DNA of 64,000 bases from Oidiodendron maius Zn (taxonomy: Eukaryota > Ascomycota > Leotiomycetes > Myxotrichaceae): positions 1,674,001 through 1,738,000 of the forward strand of contig KN832871.1 of the NCBI GenBank assembly GCA_000827325.1, read 5' to 3'. Below, piece after piece: positions 12,861 to 22,787 of the stretch. The translations under genes and the position numbers were made by a program. Each line of letters starts with the position of its first letter. The stretch's first letter is position 1. A model generated the notes under the pieces. The model saw nothing but the letters and a program-made list of their open reading frames with translations, was not told where the DNA came from and searched no databases.

Positions 12861-13478
12861 TGGAATGTGATACTTTGCTCTTCGCATTTTGTCCTGGTTG
12901 GTTGGGAGATGGGACAGTAGGGACGGGCAGGAGGACGAGCGTTACGAGGGGTGCAGCAGTTATGGGGCAGGAAGAGTAAAATGAAGGAGGTCGTCAAGGA
13001 AGAGAGGAGGGAGAGGGGAGCAGAGGAGGAAAAAACACATCGACTCTACGGTGGGCGAAAAATACGCAAGTATGCACATTAAACCCCAAGAGTGAATACG
13101 GTAGAATCTGATCTAGCGTCGCACAGTGCCTACTGGTCTGCTTTACAGAGGGCATCCTCCTTCAACCCAGAGCCATGGCAAAGTGCAGAGTCGCTCAACT
13201 CCTAGGGCCTCGTGGCAGAGGTCAGAGGACCATCTGATCGACGCTGGCAGACACCAAAATAATGGCACCAGTGGCCTACTATGGCACCTATACAAATAAA
13301 GTGAATTAATCCATGGCTCCAAACCTTAGACGTGGTGGAGCTCAGAGAAAGTGGTCACGTGATTATATATGTTCCCCACTGCACATAAAATGAATCGCGT
13401 TAATTAATAGAGTAGAGAACGCCCTCCAGCTCGTGCCAATCAGGCCACTACCCACACACTTTGCAACCACATATAGAA
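12861..13478. promoter_or_regulatory. Shared divergent promoter region, GNAT gene / ARL2
   Basis: This 618-bp region has purine-rich sequence at 12960-13030 and A/T-rich sequence (including TTAATTAATAG) at about 13400. There are no convincing ORFs. Confidence 0.45.
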
Positions 13479-14278
13479 ATGTTGTCAATCCTACGGAAAG
13501 CCAGGCTAAAGGACAAAGAGATGAGAATTCTTATGCTGTGAGGAATTTTGGCTGCATGCCATGGGCCGCTGCTGACGGTGCTGGTAGTGGTCTTGATAAT
13601 GCTGGGAAGACGACAATAGTTAAGAAGGTTATGGGTGAGGATGTGAACACCGTCAGCCCAACACTGGGCTTCATTATCAAGACAATTGACTTTCAAGGGG
13701 AGGTGCGATAGCCTGTTGAGAGGGTGCCTTATGCTGACTTGGCTCAAAGATACAAGCTCAACATCTGTACCACTTCTGCCTTGCAGAGGCTTAAACCGTC
13801 ACTGACTGGTTTATTGTAGGGGATGTCGGTGGCCAGAAGACACTGCGATCGTACTGGAGGAATTATTTTGAAAAGACTGACGCGCTAATCTGGGTTGTCG
13901 ATGCCACAGACAGGTTGCGGGTGGACGACTGCAGGAGGGAGTTGCATGACCTGTTGCTGGAAGAGGTTGGTTGCTGCCATATCTCTTGCTGCAACTGCTA
14001 ATGCTCCTAGTAGAGACTGTCCGGAGCGAGTCTGCTAGTATTCGCCAACAAGACTGACGTGGCCGGGTGTATGGATCAAGAGGAGATCCAGGAGGCAAGT
14101 GGCGCCGGAGCTTGGAATCCTTTTAGCCAGCGCTAACCACGTGAAGAGTCTCCAACTGAACGCGATCAAGACTCATGTATGCCACATAATCCGATGCAGC
14201 GCGATTACGGGCGAAAATCTCGAACAGGGTCTGCAGTGGGTGGTGGAGGATGCTAAGAAGAGGCTTTTTTTGTATTAG
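13479..14278 (+). CDS. arl2: ARL2-type small GTPase (Cin4/Alp41)
   Basis: Six exons are inferred: 13479-13537, 13588-13702, 13757-13766, 13820-13965, 14014-14094 and 14147-14278 (180 residues, the usual ARL2 size). P-loop GLDNAGKTT, switch [25 protein letters not shown] (G3) and FANKTDV (G4, NKxD) are all visible, as is CSAITGENL (G5). ARL2 works with tubulin cofactor D in tubulin folding and microtubule stability in the cytosol. The residue-2 Gly for myristoylation is absent (MLS start), as is common in fungal ARL2. Two oddities: the intron at 14095-14146 starts with GC rather than GT, and the exon 2/3 boundary keeps frame only by an acceptor that replaces two usual residues between FQG and LNIWDVGG. 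It looks functional, but expression should be confirmed. Confidence 0.85.
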
Positions 14279-14780
14279 AGCATTTAGACCTGCTCTTGAG
14301 GCATACCTGCAACGGGATTTGGTCCTGGCCTGACCACTCTTTAGTCTTGGATGGCCCAGTTACCCTGACTCTAGACACCAGGAACCCGTGTGTTTATCTT
14401 CCGTAAGCGCGTACTGCTGTGGATCCGAATCTGTAAACAATGGCAGGATCTCGGAATAGGAAGAATTGGCGACTGTACAGAGGACCAAACTCCCCAGTAG
14501 CATAATAGATTTTATATATCGTCCACGCTCGTCACTCCGCTGGAAAATTCTGGACGAAATCTGCACACAATCGCGAGACCTGCAAAAGTGTCCAGGGCGG
14601 GTCGCAGGAACGGTCAAGCCACTTAAACCTTCCTAGTCGGCAAGCGAAAGCTCGGCCTTGACTCTGAATCCCTACCGCTCTTCGAATTCCTACATACCCC
14701 GCTGGCGGATGTATATGTGCCTTGTTTTATCCTGTGCCTGTCCGCTTTTGAGGATCTAGTAAACAAAAGGCCCAGCCGGT
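14279..14780. other. Intergenic: promoter of the DUF4045/gelsolin gene
   Basis: This 502-bp region contains no recognisable gene. A short A/T patch (ATGTATATG, about 14708) is the only promoter-like string. Confidence 0.45.
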
Positions 14781-17700
14781 ATGTCGTCGTCCGCCGCCGC
14801 AGACACTTCGGAGGATGTGAGCGACTTTCTCCAGCGGATCAAGGAATTGGGCGACAAGAGAGATCAAGAAGACGAGGAGAGGAACAGGAGGCTTGAAGAA
14901 GAGATACTCCAGGGGAGAAAGGAGCGCCAGGCACGACGAGCTGGTAAGTAATTTCAATTCCTCTCCGCCGCCACGGGACAGAATGGTGACGCCTCAACAA
15001 CTTGTTGAATGTTTGGCTGACTGCCGAATTTAGAGCGCGCCAGATCCATTTCTCCCACGAAATCCTCTCCTGCAAATACCCCAACATCCTCTAAAGCGCC
15101 TATATTGCAAGAACATAGCGTACCCCGAGACTTAACTCCTGCCCCTGATCCACAAGAAGGCTTGGAACTGGAAGGCGAAGGGGAAGGGGAAGGCGAGGGC
15201 GAAGCCGACCACAGGATGGATCTTTCAGGTCTCTCAATATCGCCTACGAAGGAGAATTATCCGCCAAACGGTAGAGCCTCGGATGCCGCGAACTCGCCGC
15301 CGAAACGCGACGTTTCGATAAGAGCATCACCGTCGGCCGCAATGGCCTCGAGGAGTCCAACACTAAGCTGGCAGCGCCGCCCCAACTCTCAATCATCGGA
15401 CCCGACAAGAAGCCGACCTCTATCAATGATAGCTACCGAGAACGCCGCAAGATCTCCTAGGGCAGTTGCTGCAACAGAACCTTTGGCAGAGCCTTCACCA
15501 GAACAGGCCCCGTCACGCGAACAAAAATCCCAGTTACTCGCATCTAAAGACCCGGCCTGGTTTCGACAAACTCCCGACAGAGGACTCAGTTCACCTGCGT
15601 ATAGACGAAACCAGGTTGAAGCGGAGGATAGGTCAGATCACGGACTGAATTCTTCTAGGGTACAAATGCCAGGGATGTCACGCGATAGTTCCTGGTCACA
15701 GAAGCCACAAGATGACTCTCTGGATCGATCACCTTCGAGAAGTAGCGTTACTTTGGAGAGTGGCTCGAGAAGCTCAGAAGCAATTGGCAACCGTTCAGGA
15801 AATTTCGGATCCCCAATTCCATCATCCAGTGCCCACAGATTAGAGGCTCCAAATATTGACTCGTCATCCGAACCCCGCGGCCTAGCAATGTCACCTTCGC
15901 AAGGGCGCATCTCACCAGAGAGACTAGATCGGCCGGCCTCTCCTACAAAGGGTATGGGTGGCTTTGTGCAAAGCGCCATGATGAAGAGATCAGACAGCGT
16001 GAACAAGAGATGGAGTGTACAAGCACCTCCGGGACTGACTCGTGGCAACTCAGTTGCAAGCAACCTGAGTTCTTCTACGGGTCTTTCTCGGCCCACGAGT
16101 CTGAGTAGGGATGGTTCTCCACGACCATCTTCTAGGCCAACTTCGAGTCATAGCAACGCGACGGTTACAGATGCACAACGCCCTGAATCCTCGGCGTCTA
16201 TGACGGGCAAACCGGCGACATCTGCCAATGATGATGTATTCGTGAAGCCTCCGCTACCGGCCTCGCGATCCCAAACGCTAGCAGATACAAATATGGCGCG
16301 TGACGATTCAGGAGATCAACCCGTTCGTGATGAGACGACACCGCCTACAAGCCCATCTAAAACGATGAATCCTAGAAGATGGAGCCCAACGAAATCTAGT
16401 TGGCTTGAAAGTGCCTTAAATAAACCCGAATCTCCAAAACCGAAGGCTGCTCCTCCTCAACAACCTGCATGGATGTCTGAAATCACCAAAGCAAAGAAAA
16501 AGAATAGCGTTGATCTAACTCACAACCCCACGGCTGGTCCTAAGCATGAGGTCAACATTGGTGGGCTGATGAGATCACCGCCACCTGGCGGATTTGCCAA
16601 ACCACCCAGTATAGGGGGGCTTCCCGCTGGATTCTCATCAGGGCTTGTTACTAAGAGCCGTTCTGAAAGTATTGGGTCACAAGATAGCAAGACGGTTCCT
16701 GATAAGCCAGAGTCGGAGATCAAAACGTCCCCAATTAGTGGCAAGCCGAAACCTGCAGTTCCACCAGCAAAGGACTTGAGATCGGCATTAAAACCTCGTC
16801 AGTCCGTTGCCGATAGCGGCAGAAAGGATGAACCAGAGTTCAGAAGCGTTTTCGGTCAACTTCGGCGAACTCAGACACAGAACTATGTTGCGCCAGACGA
16901 ATTGAAAGATAACATCACCCGGGGAAAAGCCGCTCTCAATATCACTGGTGGCCCGAAAAAAACCGAGCGTAGAGATGAGTTCAAGGATGCAATATTAAAG
17001 AAGAAAGAAGACTTCAAAAAGGCACAATTGGAAGGAAAAGGCGTTACAAGGCCTGCAGGTGGAGGGGCAGGGCAAGATGCACCGTTACCTGAAGCTCTCG
17101 TGAAGAGAAGTGCATTAGGTCGATCGGGATCAGTCGTAGGGGAGACGGTTGCTGAACAAACTACCACAGGTATATCGTTGAAGGAAGAGAGCAAAGAAGT
17201 TCTTGGGGGTAAACTTGCTGGCCGTCTAAATCCAGCCCTTGCAGGACTGTTGGCCCGAGGTCCCCCTTCTGCGGCGAGCGACACCTCACGTTCCGCGAGC
17301 CAGACTTCTTCTCAACGTACCTTCAGCCTGAGCACTGCTGCAACAAATCCAGAGAGTCAAGATTCCGGGCCGGCTCTCACCCATATGACTAAGGGGCGTG
17401 CTCGCGGACCTCGTAGGAAAGCACCCACTACCACTCCCACTCCTATCGCTGTATCCGATGTCACAGTCAGTTCAAACTCGATTTCAGAACCGAATATCTC
17501 TGCCGCGGCTAAATCTTCAGCTCCTGACTCTCCGAAGATTACAAAGTTAATTAAAACTGTACCAAGAGGTACCCCCCAAGTCGATAATGAACACTCTGGA
17601 CCTCAACCGTCTTCTCCGCAAAAACTCGACGTGAAACGTCGATCCCAATTTCTACAGGACTCTTCTAAGAGGAATGCCACTTCAGATACACCGCTAGACT

Positions 17701-19606
17701 CTGCCAAGTCTCTAGCACCTAGCGAGAAAGCTGATACCTTAGACACACCTGTCAAGCAGAAAGAAAGCGCGGGAGCATCTGTTGAAACCGGAGTGAAGAG
17801 CAAGCCAGAAACTCCAGTGAAGTCACCTTCTCTAACAAAGCATGCTGGGAAATCCTCTAGCATGCAAGAAGTAGAGTCTCCAGGGGTTGCTAAACCTCGA
17901 CCAGCGCCGCCTTCCACAGGGAAGCCAAAATCAACAGTCATACCGCTGAGCACTCCTATTCCGTCGAAGTTAAGTCAGCCAGCGTCTCAGAATAAGAGCC
18001 AAGAGCCCAAAACGGCTAAGTATGACGATAACGAGGCTTCAATCTCTGTCAAGAGCGCTGCGGCATCATGGCAGCGCTCTACCGATTCACAGTCAGGAGG
18101 AGCCTCTCCAAAAGTCCGCTCTCCTATCAAGATCCCTACACATGACGATGAAAAGGCTGCCATGATAGAGGCTGGATTACGGCCTCCAAGCCCTGTGAAG
18201 GCGAACGCTCCCATCGGCCTAGGCATCAAAATCGTCAGGGGTGCGGCACCATCAAGATCACTTCCAACACCGCCTCCAAACGACCGACTCTCATCCCGTC
18301 CGACCGTTGCAGGCGTTCCTACCTCCTCGGCCACAGAACAACGTCCTTTTTCTGTTACTCAGCCCTCAGAAACCTCTAATTTAATTTTGGACTTCTTCGG
18401 AGGACAAGACTCCTCTCCAAAATATCTGGCTGATACAGCTGCAATTTTGGCTGCACGGCAAGAGCGCGGCACGGATATTAAGACGCTACGATCTAGTCTA
18501 TATCAGTTTTCAGGCGATGGGAAGAAGCAGCTCGTATCTACTCATCACGAACGGCTCTTATTTGAAGGCAACATGTACATCTGCCTTCACGTGTTTGGCA
18601 ATGCAGCAGGCAAGAAGTTAACAGAAGTGTATTTCTGGGCCGGGGATGAAGTACCCACTTCAACAGTTCAAGGGGCCGATATCTTTGCCCAGCGAGAAGC
18701 CAAGGCCGCCGGAGGAAAGCTAGTCAAAATTCAACAGGGTAAGGAAACTCCAGGGTTCTTTCAAGCCCTTGGTGGCATCATTATAATTCGGCGAGGTCTC
18801 TCGAATAAATATGACTCCCTTGCGCCACACATCCTCTGCGGACGAAAACACCATGGACAAATCGCATTTGACGAGGTAGACTTCTCGCCTGCCAGCCTCT
18901 GTTCCGGCTTCCCCTATCTAATCTCGACGCAAGCTGGCAAATCCTACTTGTGGAAAGGGAAGGGAAGTGGTATTGACGAGCTTAGTTGTGCTAGACTAAT
19001 TGGGATGGATCTGGGCTTGACAGGCGATATCGAAGAGGTAGAGGATGGTAGTGAACCCGCGTCTTTCCTAGAAGTCTTTGGTGGAGGCGCCAAGATACCA
19101 AAATCTGCGGATCATTGGAGGCTGAAGCCAAAATACAACAAGTACTGTGGAAGGCTCTTCCGTGCAGATTCATCAAGCAAATCACAAGTAGGTTAATCGA
19201 TATTTCCGCCACCGTGCTAAATATTAATGGGTTGTGGTAGATCGCTGAAATAACCCCCTTCTGCCAACACGACGTCTCTTCGATGAACATCTATATTTTA
19301 GATGCATTCTTTGAGATTTACGTTATTGTCGGATCGCAGTCCCAACGTCAGTACGATGCCTTCCACCATGCTCTGGTGTTTGCTCAGGAATACGGCATCC
19401 TAGCCGCCGGTATAGAGGACCGCCCATATGTCCCAGTCACCACGGTTGTACTCGAAGGCGTTCCAAAGGACCTGAGAAGTGTGTTTCGCAAATGGCGGGA
19501 CGGAATGGCACCCACAATTAGGCAGCAGTCTGGAGACCTACATCGAGGGCGAAGCCTGAGAGTTATGCCACTTACTGCAGCATTAGAAGCCACAAGACGG
19601 CCATGA
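14781..19606 (+). CDS. DUF4045 / gelsolin-repeat protein
   Basis: Three exons (14781-14943, 15034-19187, 19241-19606) encode 1560 residues. Residues 1-55 form a charged helix (DFLQRIKELGDKRDQEDEE). About 1100 residues of Ser/Pro/Lys-rich low-complexity sequence follow, including a GEGEGE run near residue 82. The C-terminal 400 or so carry gelsolin/villin-type repeats: LLFEGNMYICLHVFG, VYFWAGDE, FFQALGGIIIIRRG and later SYLWKGKGS and IYILDAFFEIYVIVG. This layout matches the fungal DUF4045 plus gelsolin family, likely actin-associated; the cellular role is not established. The last exon completes the final gelsolin repeat and is needed: the exon 2 frame stops three codons after the donor. Confidence 0.85.
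15172..15210 (+). repeat. Imperfect 6-bp coding repeat (Gly-Glu)n
   Basis: A short run of GGCGAA/GGGGAA/GGCGAG units inside the DUF4045 gene encodes alternating Gly and Glu. It is in frame with multiples of 6, so length changes would not break the gene. Confidence 0.7.
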
Positions 19607-20555
19607 CACCCTAGTCGTTATAAGTATGGAGGCTGTACACGATGATATGGAAATTACGACTGATGTCTAAACATTTGTACTAATTGTGCCACTGGCTTCA
19701 AAGAGTTTCGGATTGGTATGGCTGCCTATTGTGCGCAAGGGGAGTCGGGAACGGAACTGCCAGGCCATGGACAAAATCTGGGGTGACATCTCTCCGTGCG
19801 AGGATTGCATTGTGATGTACTCACGTAGATTCTACGAGTGTGTATAAACCTGTATTTTGTATCAAGCATTGTTTGTTCCAGCGTTGTATTCCCGATTATT
19901 TCCAAGTGCATCATCCCACCAGCACCTTCTGATTGGCCTGTTCGTATGTATCTCTAGGCTTCAACCTTACACAACGCACAAGGTTCACCCTGACATAAAC
20001 CACCAGGGTATCAAAGCACATGAGCTAGGTAACTTATACATGGCACGTACAAAAATAGCTCTTGCTTAGGCGTCTCCGGTTAACCTAATCTTCTCCCGCT
20101 GCATTGCAACCTCATACAGTCGTAAGAAAGCACAACTAAGCGCTTGGCCGCGACAGTTTAAATTCCAATGCCAGGACCTTACCCTGACATAGCTGACCAT
20201 GGAGAGACCAATGCAGTGCCGGCACCAGGCTCCGGCTAGGCCACGGTGAGCATAAATACTATCTTACGTACTTCCTTCGGGGCAGGGGGAGGGAGGTATG
20301 GTCGATCACAGTGCCAGCAGCAAAGAGCCAGAAGACCACGCAAGGTCAAAACGCTGGAGTAAACCTCAATTGCCAAAACGCGACAGCAAGTAACACAGGC
20401 ACTGAATGTCAGTGTAAGACGGACAGACAAAGGCCATTGTGCATTCAATCCGAAATGACATGTGAGGTTGCCTATAGAAGTGCATACGTGCTCAGTCGTC
20501 CAGATCAAGCCGCAACATACCTCTCCTTGCTGCCAATTCACGAGGTCCTGTCAGA
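19607..20555. other. Intergenic region before the Zn2Cys6 gene
   Basis: This 949-bp region has only short ORFs with no domain. Nothing definite is seen apart from an ATAAATACTATC string near 20250. Confidence 0.45.
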
Positions 20556-22273
20556 ATGGACTCAACGCCGCCTCGGAAAAGAAAATTCGGCCCCAAGGTG
20601 AAAACTGGCTGCCAGACTTGCAAGTTCGTGCAACCCCAAGTCGTTCGTATTCTAGGCCTGACATTTCTAGGATTCGACGTGTCAAGTGCGATGAAGCCAA
20701 ACCAGCTTGCTTCAGATGCACGAGTACTGGACGGATGTGCGATGGGTACTTCAAAGATGTCTTGCACTCTAATTCGGGGACCAGCCAGAGCCTTGTACTG
20801 TTGCAAAGACTCTCAACATCGATTTCCGGCAGTGCTGAAGAGAGGCGCGGTTTTCACTACTACGTGAATAATACTGCCCGGGAGCTGTCTGGCTACTACG
20901 ATTCATCCTTTTGGGAGAAGTTATTGGTCCAGGTGGCCGTGGCGGAACCGTCTCTGATGCATGCTGTGATTGGAATCGGGTCTCTCCACGAGGCATTTGC
21001 AACAAAGCTCCTAAACTACTCACCAGATCATACTGATCACGGTTTTGCCATAAACCAGTACACCAAGGCAATTGGGCATCTGAGGCGATCCCTAGCAACG
21101 GGTGCACAGCAGCCATTGGTCGCGCTAATGTCGTGCATTCTTTTTGTATGCTTCGACAGTATTCGAGGGCATTATGCGTCAGCGCTGGTAAGACACTCCA
21201 TTGATTCTCTTAGGGGCTGCTCTAAGTTCTTGGCTTAGGTCCATCTACACAGCGGCCTTAAGATCTTACGAGATTTAAACAAGATATCCGCGGCAGACGA
21301 ATATATCATAGCGATGAGTCTAGCTCCAGCATTCACGAGACTAAGCATCCAAGCAGTCTTATACATCGATACGACAGCGGATCAAAAGGCGTTCGCTCTT
21401 GAGATGACGGAATTTAGTGAGCGACAGTGCCAAATACCAGATACCTTCTCGACGGTGGAAGAAGCTCGTGACGCCTTTAGCCAAACCACCAACTGCCTGT
21501 TTCGAACATTCTACATGTTCGATCTAGACCTGCCATTTCGCGCTCATGTCGATATTCTTCCACTGCATGCCAAATACAGCAAACAACTCGCAAATTGGAA
21601 TATAGCCTACGAGAAGTTTGTGCAAAAAAATAATTCAAGTCTCAATAGCAACGAAATTCGTGGAGCTGCAATGCTAAAAGTGCAGTATTCTGCTGTCTTT
21701 ATCATGTCCGACTCCGGTATTCCTAATGCTGATGATCCACGATCAATGGCGGAAATATTAAATGACCGCAAAGTATTCATGCGATATCATAACGACTTCG
21801 AGAACATAGTCAAGCTCTCAAGGTCTCTCATCTCAGCCTCCGAAGCAGATTCCCAGAGCGGGAAACCCGCCTTTAATTTCTCCGCGGATTTGGGAATCGT
21901 AGGACCGCTATACTATTGCTGCATTAAATGCCCCGACTACACGCTCCGCCTAGCCGCCATAGAACTGCTGCACCGCTGTCCGCGGAGGGAGGGTATGTGG
22001 GATAGCGCCGCTCTGGTGCAACTAATCCGCGGATTCTGGGAGATAGAAGCTCGGCACGAAGCACTACAGGATGAAATTGTTGACAAGAATGGCAAGCCAG
22101 TTGCTCTGAATGATCTGCTAAAGTTAGTCCTTAAGGACGGGATGAAGTGGGAGTGGCGATGGAAAGTGGTTGCGTGGGCCCCTAGACTGGCTGGTCCGCA
22201 TTATACGTGGGCAGGGATATTAGAAGATCCGACATTGGTTTCAGTTCATGAAAAAGACACGAATGGCCCATAA
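20556..22273 (+). CDS. Zn2Cys6 fungal transcription factor
   Basis: Three exons (20556-20623, 20671-21187, 21239-22273) encode 539 residues. The binuclear zinc cluster is split by intron 1: Cys at 19, 22, 29, 36, 39 and 46 (C-x2-C-x6-C-x6-C-x2-C-x6-C), with basic residues KIRRVK between them. The N-terminus RKRKFGPKVK is a likely nuclear signal. The rest resembles the fungal-specific factor middle region (ELSGYYDSSFWEKLL, then AVIGIGSLHEAF, then GLKILRDLN), common in C6 proteins that adjoin metabolic genes. Target genes cannot be told from sequence. The intron must be removed to place the third Cys in frame, which supports the gene model. The neighbours are unrelated in function. Confidence 0.88.
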
Positions 22274-22787
22274 ATCAAAGCATATCGAACCTATCTGCAC
22301 GATCCAAGACTTCTTGCATTGTGGCCCTCTCCGGACAAATCCTCTTCTTCGCTCTCGTAAATGTGACAAGCAATGACTGATGAAGTTTCATTCTCCCATT
22401 CTGGTCCCTAATACAGGATTTAAGCTTGTGCACCTCATATATCAATTATTGAGAGCCTGGCCCTCCACCTCCGACTACCGAACTCACTATATATGTCTTT
22501 ACTTATCCAACAGCTTTGAGTTCAAAATTTATATTTAAAAGTCAATTTTCTTACGCATCCTTCTCTTGCTCTCATATGTAGCGTAAGCTTCTGTTTCCAG
22601 CAGAGCGACTAACATTTGACATGAGCATTTTCCTGAGCAGAAGCGAAAAAAAAGGGGGGGGGGGAGGTTACGGCCCGGACACATGGTCATGTAAGAATTG
22701 ATTTAGCAAGTCAATTTTTATAGCTCGTAGGAGCGGGTAAGAAGTAGTGAGTGGCTATGCGCTAATACGTCTATTCATAAAACGTCG
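22274..22787. other. Convergent intergenic with homopolymer tract
   Basis: This 514-bp region lies between the 3' ends of the Zn2Cys6 gene and App1. It is mostly A/T-rich 3'-UTR-like sequence and includes an A8-G11 tract at 22646-22664. Confidence 0.5.
22646..22664 (+). repeat. A8G11 homopolymer tract
   Basis: A run of 8 A followed directly by 11 G. Such tracts are mutable and error-prone in sequencing, so the exact length may not be true. Confidence 0.8.

Noticed and set aside
13479-14278. ARL2 as a pseudogene
   Set aside because: Considered because of the odd exon 2/3 junction and the GC donor, but all GTPase motifs are intact and a complete 180-residue frame can be joined.
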